In this document: positions 1 to 8,571 of the stretch, piece by piece | Numbering within the stretch: the stretch's first letter is position 1 | Layout: each line of letters begins with the position of its first letter | From: Saprospiraceae bacterium | GTDB lineage: Bacteria; Bacteroidota; Bacteroidia; Chitinophagales; Saprospiraceae | Direction of reading: 5' to 3' | DNA length: 32,151 bases | Assembly: GCA_019634045.1 (NCBI GenBank) | Contig: JAHQWA010000362.1 | Span: 1 to 32,151, forward strand | Translations under genes and position numbers: made by a program | The notes under the pieces: generated by a model | What the model saw: the letters and a program-made list of their open reading frames with translations, nothing else | Database searches by the model: none | Told to the model about the DNA's origin: nothing

Positions 1-539
1 CGGTTCTTTCTACTGCTTAAGTATGACATGATGTGTAAGTGATCCCGGGAGGCTTAGAGTATTTGTTTTTATATGTCGGTTTATCAAGTACTTGTGTTTT
101 TATTTGTTTATACTTAGATGTTTTTTAGAAGTTTTTTTTCGAGAAATTTACGCTTGGTTTGGGCTTGGTCTATCTATACCGAAGAGTAGATTTTTTAACT
201 TTTAAGGATGTATCTAGTGTACAGCTTACTATAGGTATTTTAAGCTTGATCTAGCTTATGTGTAGAATTGCTTTCAACGTGGACTCTCCTTAATCTTTTG
301 GCATGATTACCACCAACAATGAATGGGGTATAACGCTTATTGGGTTGATCGAAGGAAAATACCTCAGCACTCAAATCACTCCACCAACTCCTTACAGTGT
401 CGCTTCAACTGAACTTCCAAATGACTAATCGACCCCTCTAGTAGTACTATCGCCTCCGCTTTCAATTCCAAGTGTTTGTAAGGTTTATGAAAGTGCTTAC
501 CTTAGTGGAGTTCCAGTGTAAGAACAAAGACAAAACGAA
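1..539. other. Intergenic stretch upstream of GH106 gene
   Basis: No convincing coding frame is visible on either strand; the stretch is AT-rich with frequent stops. I saw no clean TAnnTTTG promoter box. The last 25 bases before the GH106 start belong to a repeat that recurs at 13220-13267 and is listed separately. No LacI-type CAATCGATTG palindrome is present, unlike the regions before GH115 and susC. Confidence 0.5.
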
Positions 540-563
540 ATGACCAAAACTTTAACAACAAGC
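515..563 (+). repeat. Imperfect direct repeat, copy A (GH106 leader and first codons)
   Basis: The 49 bases from AGTGTAAGAACAAAGACAAA through the first codons of the GH106 gene match 13220-13267 in about 42 columns, with one gap and about six mismatches. Copy A spans the 5' untranslated end and the ATG at 540. Weaker similarity continues a few tens of bases upstream and resumes in the CTTGCCTTGC stretch downstream. Both copies have the same orientation and flank the 12.7-kb block holding GH106 to the GH43-like gene. Confidence 0.75.
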
Positions 564-3344
564 CTTGCCTTGCTGGGCATGCTATTGCTGTTTGCATGCG
601 ATTCTCCAACAAATTCAGCCATACCGGATTTTCCTGAGATAACGACGAATACTAAGCCCTGGACCCGCTGGTGGTGGCACGGTAGCCAGGTGGATCGCGC
701 AGGTATTACCGCCGAATTAGAGGCACTCCACGAAGCTGGAATCGGAGGGGTGGAATTAACGCCAATTTATGGCGTACAAAATCAGGATGAGGCTTTTATC
801 GAATATTTATCAGAAGCATGGGTAGACCTGCTTTTACATACCCTCCAAGAAGCGGAGCGTTTGGGGTTGGGGGTAGATATGGCGACTGGAACGGGCTGGC
901 CATTTGGTGGTCCATGGGTCCAAGAAAATATGGCGAGTAAGTATATAGCCCATCGTCGATTTCAACTGAACGAAGGGGAGCAACTAAAAGAGAAGGTTAC
1001 CCTGATGCAAAGTCCTATTCTCAGAACGGTGCAATCGACTGAATTGACTATTCAAGATCTGAAGCAGCCTATTACTGCCAATGAAAACCTCCAACATCTA
1101 GCCATTGATCAAGTTCGCTTTGAGGAGGAGCTGCCCCTACAGGTATTAATGGCGTATTCTGATGAGGGGCAAAAGGTAGATTTGACCACCAAGGTAGATG
1201 AAGCTGGCCAATTGGATTGGGTTGCCCCAGCAGGTACATGGGAGCTATATGCACTTTTTCAAGGAGCGCATGGTAAAATGGTGGAACGCGCAGCTCCTGG
1301 CGGTGAAGGACTGGTGATCGATCATTTTGATCGCGATCCCATCAAAGCCTATTTGGCAAAGTTCGATGAGGCACTGGAAGGGAAAGAGATAAGTTCTCTA
1401 CGGGCTTTTTTTAATGATAGTTACGAGGTAGATGATGCGCGTGGACAGGCCAACTGGACACCAAAACTTTTTGAGGAGTTTGAGAAAAGACGAAGCTATG
1501 ATCTCCGGCAGGAGTTGCCTGCCTTGCTCGGAGAGGACGAGTCAGACAAAAATCGCCGGGTGCTCACGGATTATAGGGAGACAATTTCGGACCTATTGTT
1601 AGAAACTTTTACCAAGGACTGGTCTAACTGGGCAAGGGAAAAGGGAGCGGTGATTCGTAATCAGGCGCATGGCTCCCCCGCCAATATTCTCGATCTTTAT
1701 GCCGCTTCCGATATCCCCGAAACAGAAGGCACGGATATCATCAAGGCGAAAATGGCCAGCTCAGCGGCCCATGTCAGTGGGAAACCCTTGGTATCAGCCG
1801 AGGCGGCCACCTGGCTCGGCGAACACTTCACCACCAATCTCGCTGATCTCAAGGAAAATATTGATCGGTATTTTGCAGCTGGCATCAATCATATCTTTTA
1901 TCACGGGACCTGCTATTCTCCAACTGAGGAGGAGTGGCCTGGCCGCCTCTTCTACGCCGCCATTCACGCCAACCCGCGTAACTCCCTATGGCATGATTAT
2001 CCTGCCTTGAATCAGTACATTGCCCGGGTGCAGTCTTTTCTGCAATCTGGAGTGCCAGATAATGATGTGCTTTTGTATTTCCCAGCCTATGATCGATATG
2101 CAGAACGCGGTAAGGAATTGCTCGATCATTTCCACGGAGAGGCAGCACCCAGAGGCGGCTCTTCCAAGGTGCGCGAAGTGGCAGAATGGTTACAGGAAGG
2201 TGGCTTCGGTTTTGACTTTATTTCGGATAAACAATTAAGACAAGTGGAGCTAGATGGGGGGGAGATCAAAGCTGGCAGTGCCAAGTATCAAGTCATTTTG
2301 ATCCCGACTACCGAATATATGCCGCTAGAGACCCTGCAACAACTACAAAAACTAGCACAGCAAGGCGCTACAATTGTTTTTCAATCATGGCCTGCACAAG
2401 TGGCCGGTTGGGATAGGTGGGAAGAGCGGCAAGCCGCCTTTGAACAAATGAAAGTGAATTTCCCAAAAGACAATACGATTGTGGAAACGGATCTTGCTGT
2501 AGGCATGGCAAAGGCCGAGGTATACGGTGAGGATCTAGTTAGTTACGGTCTTTCTTTCCACCGCCGACAACTAGAAGATGATTATATCTATTTCGTTGCG
2601 AATGGGGCGGATGAGCCCGTTGATCAGTGGTTGCCTTTACAAAAGACTGGCAAGAGCATTATTCTTTACGATGCTCTTAATGGTCGAATCGGTAAAGCGG
2701 AAACCAAAGAGGTAAATGGATACAACCTTGTTCGTTTACAACTCAACAGCGGAGAAGCCCTCCTTATTAAAGTTTCCGAAGAGGAGGTCAAGGCTAAAAA
2801 TTGGCTGTATCGTCCAGGTACTGAGGACAAAATCCAATTGGATGATCCCTGGGAACTTAGTTTTATCAAAGGCGGCCCGGAACTACCCGCCGCTCAACAG
2901 CTCGATCAGGTACAAAGATGGACAGCGCTCGAAGGGGACGAGTTCCAGCATTTTTCCGGCACGGCCTCCTACCGTACTAGCTTTGATTTGCCTGATGGCT
3001 ACGAGCAAGGAATACTTTTGGACTTAGGGGAGGTATCGGAAACGGCTACGGTAAAAGTGAATGGGCAATCGGCGGGTACGGCCTTAGGTCCCATTTATCA
3101 GGTGCTCATACCTGCAGAAGTGCTGGAAAAAAGCAATACCTTATCCGTTGAAGTTTCCAACCTAATGGCGAATCGAGTGATGTATCTGGAGAAAAATGGT
3201 ACGCGTTGGCAACGCTATTATAACATCAATATTTCAGCACGATTGCGGGAGAACCTAGGCCCGGATCGGGTTTTCACCACCGAGGCTTGGGCGCCTTTTC
3301 CTTCTGGCTTGGCCGGGCCAGTTTCCATCACGCCTTTACGATAA
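540..3344 (+). CDS. GH106 alpha-L-rhamnosidase-like lipoprotein
   Basis: This is a predicted exo-acting alpha-L-rhamnosidase that would remove rhamnose from pectic rhamnogalacturonans or similar glycans at the cell envelope. The 934-residue product begins with a lipoprotein signal peptide ending in LFAC (lipid-modified Cys20). It then shows the GH106 N-terminal signature PWTRWWWHG with AGIGGVELTP, and a central block near residue 377 with HGSPANILDLYAASDIPETE, followed by SAEAATWLGEH near 419. Acidic residues in these blocks are the likely catalytic and calcium-binding ones, by analogy with characterised GH106 enzymes. The C-terminal 130 residues look like a jelly-roll beta-sandwich (DLGEVSETATVKVNGQ). 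Length fits the family and no interruption is seen. The start is fixed by the lipobox distance. The KduI-like gene follows on the same strand. Substrate is inferred from family and context. Confidence 0.88.
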   Translation: MTKTLTTSLALLGMLLLFACDSPTNSAIPDFPEITTNTKPWTRWWWHGSQVDRAGITAELEALHEAGIGGVELTPIYGVQNQDEAFIEYLSEAWVDLLLHTLQEAERLGLGVDMATGTGWPFGGPWVQENMASKYIAHRRFQLNEGEQLKEKVTLMQSPILRTVQSTELTIQDLKQPITANENLQHLAIDQVRFEEELPLQVLMAYSDEGQKVDLTTKVDEAGQLDWVAPAGTWELYALFQGAHGKMVERAAPGGEGLVIDHFDRDPIKAYLAKFDEALEGKEISSLRAFFNDSYEVDDARGQANWTPKLFEEFEKRRSYDLRQELPALLGEDESDKNRRVLTDYRETISDLLLETFTKDWSNWAREKGAVIRNQAHGSPANILDLYAASDIPETEGTDIIKAKMASSAAHVSGKPLVSAEAATWLGEHFTTNLADLKENIDRYFAAGINHIFYHGTCYSPTEEEWPGRLFYAAIHANPRNSLWHDYPALNQYIARVQSFLQSGVPDNDVLLYFPAYDRYAERGKELLDHFHGEAAPRGGSSKVREVAEWLQEGGFGFDFISDKQLRQVELDGGEIKAGSAKYQVILIPTTEYMPLETLQQLQKLAQQGATIVFQSWPAQVAGWDRWEERQAAFEQMKVNFPKDNTIVETDLAVGMAKAEVYGEDLVSYGLSFHRRQLEDDYIYFVANGADEPVDQWLPLQKTGKSIILYDALNGRIGKAETKEVNGYNLVRLQLNSGEALLIKVSEEEVKAKNWLYRPGTEDKIQLDDPWELSFIKGGPELPAAQQLDQVQRWTALEGDEFQHFSGTASYRTSFDLPDGYEQGILLDLGEVSETATVKVNGQSAGTALGPIYQVLIPAEVLEKSNTLSVEVSNLMANRVMYLEKNGTRWQRYYNINISARLRENLGPDRVFTTEAWAPFPSGLAGPVSITPLR

Positions 3345-3368
3345 ATTTGAAGTGAGGTTAGCACAACC

Positions 3369-3387
3369 ACAAAATCAGAGATTTTGT
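3369..3387. other. Short AT-rich hairpin between GH106 and KduI-like gene
   Basis: ACAAAATC-AGA-GATTTTGT forms a perfect 8-bp stem with a 3-base loop, 25 bases after the GH106 stop. It is AT-rich with no following T-tract, so it would be a weak terminator at most; it could also be an mRNA 3' end or processing structure. Function is not established by the sequence. Confidence 0.35.
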
Positions 3388-3490
3388 AACGAAAAACAAC
3401 TGAAGACACATGGTAGTACCAAAAACAAATGGAAGTGACCGGCGTATCCCTGCTAAACCCGCTTCAGCGAGGCGGCAAGATATACAGCTT

Positions 3491-4330
3491 ATGGTTCCGA
3501 AATCTCATCTTGTTCGCACCGTCGAAGCTTTTGATGCCACGCCAGCTTCGGGCGTCAGCGAAATCATCACCGCCGAAAACTCCAGCTTTAATTTCCTGCG
3601 TTTGACCAGAATTAAGCTGACACCCGCTGTGATAGCTACGCGAGTCTTAGAAAAAGAAGAGGCCGTTTTTTACTTCAACCGTGGGACGGCCAACATACAG
3701 GTACAAAACGATAGCTAGGTCTTGGAAAAAGGAGATGTCCTCTATGTAGGGATTGAAGAACAGATCTCGATTAGTACTGAAAGCCAGTGTGATGTCAGCG
3801 AATTTAAGGCCGTGAAATGTCATACGAAATATCCTGTACAAGGGGTTAGGCATAGCGATATCGAGGGGGCCGAACTCGCTGATCACTTAGGCAATAAGCG
3901 TCCCATGTCAGAACGTACCGTATTTAAATTGGTGGATAAGAATGTTCAGGCTTGCCGCTTGCTCTTCGGCGACACCTATATGGCTAATCGCGGAGGCGTA
4001 GGTAGCTATCCGCCACATTTCCATGGGCCGGATGGGCCTCATGGTCTGGGTGCCAACGCCAAGGAAGAGATCTACCACTTCCGCTGTGAAACAGACTTTG
4101 AAGGCGATGTGCCCTATGTACTGCAGAATTGTGCCCTTCCAGGAGAGAAAGTAAATATGTATGCTCATGTATTTGATGAAGAGGCCATAAATGTCACACC
4201 CACTTACCATGATACCATTGCTCCGCCCTCCGTCGATCTTATGTTTACTTGGTGTTCAGCCAGTTTTACAGAGGGGCATCGAGATTGGGCTGAAATCTAC
4301 AATACGCCCGGTTTTGAAAACGAATGGTGA
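3491..4330 (+). pseudogene. KduI/IolB-family cupin uronate isomerase, in-frame TAG
   Basis: The two track ORFs 3410-3718 and 3722-4330 are one gene in one frame, split by TAG at 3716-3718 (reading NDS*VLEKGDVLYVG). Starting at the ATG at 3491 (MVPKSHLVRTVEAF) gives 279 codons, the usual size of KduI-type 5-keto-4-deoxyuronate isomerases; the 27 codons before it do not look conserved. Known members act in the cytosol on unsaturated uronates from pectin or alginate, or on 5-deoxyglucuronate (IolB). No signal peptide is seen, as expected. The C-terminal cupin keeps a metal-site-like block, YPPHFHGPDGPHGLGANAKE. The track's second start is a TTG codon and unlikely to be real. Apart from the stop the frame is clean, so the mutation looks recent, or is a sequencing error. 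KduI versus IolB cannot be decided here. Confidence 0.72.
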
Positions 4331-4376
4331 TTCTTAATCCAGAACTTGCGTGACTTCTAGCAGGAAAGGCCCTAAT

Positions 4377-5807
4377 CTACAAATCCGGAAGCGTAACTAG
4401 CTTCCCATTAATGGTAGTGTTTTGAAGATCAAGATGCTCTACTTGTTCAAGTAGAAATGGCTCCTCAACTTTTTCTATGATTACATCTTTAAAGGTGATT
4501 TGCTCAATAGGCATCTCTGGGTGCCCTTTGGCAAGTATGGCATGTTTGCCTCCGTTCTTTACCCGGACATTTTGCAGATGTATCTTCCGGACCCGTGGGA
4601 TATGAATTCCCTCCTGATCTGCATAGGTCGCATAAAACAGATTAATCTTCAGTAAGGCTTCCTTCACTTGTCCAACTTGCAGGTCTCTGACGTACACGCC
4701 TTCCACAAAACCACCTCTTTTTGTGTTGGTCTTAATTCGAATAGCCCGATCTAGATTTGGACTATCCATGACACAATTATCGACATAGACGTTACGCACT
4801 CCTGCGGATATTTCGCTGCCCATAACGACTCCACCATGACCATCCAGCATTTTGCAATCTTTTACCACAATGTTTTCACTTACCAACCCGACACGACGTC
4901 CGTCCTCATCCCGACCCGATTTTATGGCAATACAATCATCCCCAGTATTGAACAGACAATTCTTAATGACTACGTTACGACAGTATTCCGGATCACAACC
5001 ATCATTATTGGGCCCATGGCTGTCCACTTCAACACCATCTACCGTTATATTGCTGGACTTGATGGGGTGGATAATCCAAAAAGGAGCCTGGATAATCTTT
5101 ACGCCCTGAATTAGAATGTTTTGGCAGTCAAAGAATTCAACAAAAGAAGGCCTGAGATAGTAGCCTGCTCCAAATACTCGCTCCTCTACTGGTATACCCT
5201 GGGCCGCCAGTTCAGTCAATCTGATCCGATTATCTGCCTGGTTTTGATGAGGCAATCCCTCTTTCCATCCATATTCTTCTTGCCCTTTCCAGATCCACCA
5301 ATTTTCTCGGCTGGCCTGCCCGTTGAGTAAGCCTTTGCCGGTAATCGCTATATTCTTTTTCTGGTAGGCATAAATTAGAGGAGAGTAATTCATTAGTTCT
5401 GTGCCTTCAAAGGAGGTCTGTACGACGGGTAAGTAATCAGTAGGGTCAGTGCTAAATTGCAGTACAGCATCTTCAGCAAGATGTAAATTCACATTGTTTT
5501 CCAGATGAATGGCTCCTGTATTGAATACACCTTTGGGCACTAATACGCTGCCACCGCCAGCCTTGGTACAGGCTTGAATAGCCTGCTGAATGGCATCGGT
5601 ACTTTTATCCGAGCTGCCTTCCTTAGCTCCATAATCTAGGATATTGAAAGTTTGATCCAAAAAAACCGGAGGTACGACTTCATTCAGGATGGCTTGCGCC
5701 TCGTTCCAAATGACCGTAGAGGCATCAACCACTTGCTCGGGCGTTCGATCTTGCGCCTGACAAGCTAAAAATAGTAAAGGGAGTATAGCTAATAGGGGCT
5801 TATGCAT
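4377..5807 (-). CDS. GH28 polygalacturonase-like lipoprotein
   Basis: This is a predicted inverting glycosidase with a right-handed beta-helix, acting on galacturonan or rhamnogalacturonan. The track ORF starts at 5873, but the ATG at 5807 gives MHKPLLAILPLLFLAC, a clean lipoprotein signal with LFLAC lipobox, so I prefer it (476 residues). All GH28 signatures are present in order: SHGPNNDGCDPE, TGDDCIAIKSG, GHGGVVMGSE and RIKTN, supplying the three catalytic Asp residues, the conserved His and the Arg/Lys subsite. The N-terminal FNILDYGAKEG...DAIQQAIQAC block is the usual beta-helix opening. It is the last gene of the minus-strand run, about 60 bases after the DUF5695-like gene, and converges on the KduI-like gene. 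Exo- versus endo-action and galacturonan versus mixed RG backbone are not resolved. Confidence 0.9.
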   Translation of the reverse strand: MHKPLLAILPLLFLACQAQDRTPEQVVDASTVIWNEAQAILNEVVPPVFLDQTFNILDYGAKEGSSDKSTDAIQQAIQACTKAGGGSVLVPKGVFNTGAIHLENNVNLHLAEDAVLQFSTDPTDYLPVVQTSFEGTELMNYSPLIYAYQKKNIAITGKGLLNGQASRENWWIWKGQEEYGWKEGLPHQNQADNRIRLTELAAQGIPVEERVFGAGYYLRPSFVEFFDCQNILIQGVKIIQAPFWIIHPIKSSNITVDGVEVDSHGPNNDGCDPEYCRNVVIKNCLFNTGDDCIAIKSGRDEDGRRVGLVSENIVVKDCKMLDGHGGVVMGSEISAGVRNVYVDNCVMDSPNLDRAIRIKTNTKRGGFVEGVYVRDLQVGQVKEALLKINLFYATYADQEGIHIPRVRKIHLQNVRVKNGGKHAILAKGHPEMPIEQITFKDVIIEKVEEPFLLEQVEHLDLQNTTINGKLVTLPDL

Positions 5808-5869
5808 ATCTGATGGATCTTGGATAGATTTCAAATAACTCAAAGATAAGAAAGCTAAGTCATCCTTTC

Positions 5870-8566
5870 TCACTTAATCTTTATCTCAATGGTTCCTGCC
5901 TTTAAGGGGATTTTATAAGCATTTCTCACCTTTTCATACGGCAATTCCAGCGTAGTATTCGCTCTTAAAAAGGCATGAGGGGTATGTGGATCTTTTGGAT
6001 GTAAGGTAATCACTGCCTCTTCTGTGTTCGTATCGTAGCTTACCGATTTAATGGTCCCAGCATCTAGCCTTACCCATAGTTTCTTCGGTTCGATAAAGAT
6101 GCGGGACTTAGCAGCGGTAGTGAGTTCAAGGGTGAGGATGTTGTCTTGTTGCCTTAAATTGCCCCCAAAAGCTAACCAGCCCAAGTCTCCGTGATACGTT
6201 AAATAAGCGGAGGAATTCACCGCATAGCCATAGAAGCCAGAGCCATAATCCCCCGAGATGCCATCTATTTGTAAGGTAGAAGGAAAAGAATGAAAGGCCG
6301 CTGGTCCGAAACCATCCTGGGTCACATTTGAAATACTGCCCATCAGACCGCCATAGCCTATTTTTAATAAATGGAAATTTTCTGGATGCTTCCGATAGTG
6401 ATGTAGCACCGGAATCGCATTAAGGGCTGAGCCATAATGATGGATTTGTCGTTCTACTCTCGAGGTTTTCCCTGATTTGCCACCGTACAAGAAATCCCAA
6501 TATCGATGAGCATTCCCATTGTAGGCCCAATGGGCAATGGCGGGCATATACGCTAAAATGGCCTTGAGTGTGACTTCAGCCTTCCGATCATAACCAAAAT
6601 AATCTGACCACATATACACCTCTTCCTGCCCCGTACAGTCCCAAGGCATTTCGCTACCAAAAGGATACTTTAGGGCCTTCCAATGAACCGCTCGATCTTT
6701 CATTTTGGTGCTCAAGTCAGTGGCTAGCTCATTGAATTGTTCATGCTGCAAATCTTTCAATATGAACAAGAACACGGACCCCTCCATTTGCCCAAACTGC
6801 GCATAATAGGGCGCATGCTCAACCATAGCAACGATCGTATGATAGGCTTGCTGGAGATACCAGTCCCAGCTTCTGTTATTCACCAATCCCTGATGATATC
6901 GGGCCAATCGATACATGCACCAGTAAGCCGCAGCTACGTGCGGATAGTTGTACGACCGCCCGACACTTTCGGCATGTTTTTGATTCCAGGCAGCCCAAGT
7001 GGTGTAATTGATGCTATCGCTATAGGTTCCAGGCGGCAAGGAATCCGGTTCATAGAAAAAAAGGCTCTTCCTGACGGCATATTTCAGCGGACCGTCCTTG
7101 TACTGAATGCCACCCCACAGCGTACTATCTATAAAGAGTTGCAGCTTGCCGATCTCCTCCTTATCGGGCTGCACCAGCTGCTTCATCATAGCGGCTAACC
7201 AGCTACCCGCGCCACCTTCATCACTCAAACCTGCTATCCAGGCTCGGCGATCTTGCCTTATTTGGGTTTTGGTGTCATAGTCATAACTAATGACGGAATG
7301 GGTTCGATTAAAATGGGGATCCGCTTGATCAAACCATTGTTCAGTAGTCAGAAAATGCCCTAGATCATCGACGACCTCCGTTTCGGGTTTGATAACTTTA
7401 TAGTGAATCGTTTGCTTCAGACCATCGCTGTAAATGACGGTCAATCTGGATTGTCCCCATATTTTTCCGCTAAGGGTATACTTTTTTAGCCCGCTTTTGG
7501 TTTGTCCAGCTGGGGTTATTTCAAGGCTACCCGTCGGTGCGACTTCGATAGATTTTATGCCTTCTCGATAGTTGAGGAACAACTGGGCCTCTACATCTTG
7601 GGGAATCACATAACCAGGGATACCGATGCCTACGGGATGACCAATTGCTGCTAACCTTTGGGGTACACCGGCAATACTATCGGCTAGCACGAAGCGTACG
7701 GAAAAATTTTTGCTTTCCCCTGGAGCTAAGAATACAGAACTTGCGTTGTTCCATTGTTGAACACCTTTCCATTCATTTTCAGCATAGGCCTTCGAGCAAC
7801 TCATCCACTCGTGAAAGCCCTCGAATACGACCGACCTGCGAGAGGGGTCATCCAACAAAGGGCGATAAGCTTCAAAGGCCATGTTTTCGTTGGGTAAGAC
7901 CAGTAAAGTCGGTCCGCCCCCATGCAATCTTTTGACTTCCAAATAACCTGCCTCCAGGCCGATGTAAGGATCGAAAAACACATTCTGCGCATGCGCTTCA
8001 TCCAAAGATTTACCTTCCAATATATTGTTAAAGATCATGGGGATACCCAATGCGCCAATTTCAACCGCCCTGGCCACCTTATTGCTGATCTCAAATCGGA
8101 GTACCAATTGCTCCTGGTCGATTTCGTAAAACCTCTTAATGTTGACCGGTATATCAGGAGCTAAAGTATTGGCCAAATCTGCCCCCGCCAGTATGTTGTC
8201 GGTGCTGGCTAATGCGGTTACCGCAGCACGCTGGGTAGCCGTAGAATACTGCTTCCAGTCTCCCTCCGTTATTCTTAATCGGAGATTGATATCTCCCAAA
8301 TGGTAGAGGCCATCTTTATCTCTGATTTCCAACCTATCGCCTGGCGTAAAATCGAACTTAGGGTCTTCATTGGGGCGAAAAGCAGCAACGGTCTGCGAGG
8401 CCTTGACTAACTTCAGCTGAAATTGCGGCGTTTTAAATTTTTGAAACACTTCAGCGATGCCTAAGGTGGGTTTTTTCTCTGCTATGGCTTTCCAATAATC
8501 CTGCGCTTTCAGGTTTAGCAAAGGCAATAATAAGAAGGATAGGCAGATATAAAGTGGACTTTTCAT
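5870..8566 (-). CDS. DUF5695-like secreted protein, function unknown
   Basis: This is an 898-residue protein with a Sec signal peptide (MKSPLYICLSFLLLPLLNLKAQ). The N-terminal half is beta-rich (PGDRLEIRDKDGLYHLGDINLRLR and similar). The C-terminal half is rich in Trp, Tyr and His, with helical-looking stretches such as HAESVGRSYNYPHVAAAYWCMYRLARYH and MPWDCTGQEEVYMWSDYFGYD, suggesting a beta-sandwich plus alpha/alpha barrel like several glycoside hydrolase and lyase families. From memory it resembles DUF5695 proteins of Bacteroidota. Acidic residues in DCTGQEE are plausible catalytic candidates, but this is only a guess. It starts 5 bases after the GH127-like gene's stop and precedes GH28, so it is almost certainly cotranscribed with them and probably works on a pectin or arabinogalactan side chain. 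No reaction is assigned. Confidence 0.7.
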   Translation of the reverse strand: MKSPLYICLSFLLLPLLNLKAQDYWKAIAEKKPTLGIAEVFQKFKTPQFQLKLVKASQTVAAFRPNEDPKFDFTPGDRLEIRDKDGLYHLGDINLRLRITEGDWKQYSTATQRAAVTALASTDNILAGADLANTLAPDIPVNIKRFYEIDQEQLVLRFEISNKVARAVEIGALGIPMIFNNILEGKSLDEAHAQNVFFDPYIGLEAGYLEVKRLHGGGPTLLVLPNENMAFEAYRPLLDDPSRRSVVFEGFHEWMSCSKAYAENEWKGVQQWNNASSVFLAPGESKNFSVRFVLADSIAGVPQRLAAIGHPVGIGIPGYVIPQDVEAQLFLNYREGIKSIEVAPTGSLEITPAGQTKSGLKKYTLSGKIWGQSRLTVIYSDGLKQTIHYKVIKPETEVVDDLGHFLTTEQWFDQADPHFNRTHSVISYDYDTKTQIRQDRRAWIAGLSDEGGAGSWLAAMMKQLVQPDKEEIGKLQLFIDSTLWGGIQYKDGPLKYAVRKSLFFYEPDSLPPGTYSDSINYTTWAAWNQKHAESVGRSYNYPHVAAAYWCMYRLARYHQGLVNNRSWDWYLQQAYHTIVAMVEHAPYYAQFGQMEGSVFLFILKDLQHEQFNELATDLSTKMKDRAVHWKALKYPFGSEMPWDCTGQEEVYMWSDYFGYDRKAEVTLKAILAYMPAIAHWAYNGNAHRYWDFLYGGKSGKTSRVERQIHHYGSALNAIPVLHHYRKHPENFHLLKIGYGGLMGSISNVTQDGFGPAAFHSFPSTLQIDGISGDYGSGFYGYAVNSSAYLTYHGDLGWLAFGGNLRQQDNILTLELTTAAKSRIFIEPKKLWVRLDAGTIKSVSYDTNTEEAVITLHPKDPHTPHAFLRANTTLELPYEKVRNAYKIPLKAGTIEIKIK

Positions 8567-8571
8567 TTAGT

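Noticed and set aside
3410-3490. N-terminal extension MVVPKTNGSDRRIPAKPASA as part of the isomerase
   Set aside because: It is not conserved-looking, and the ATG at 3491 gives the normal family length.
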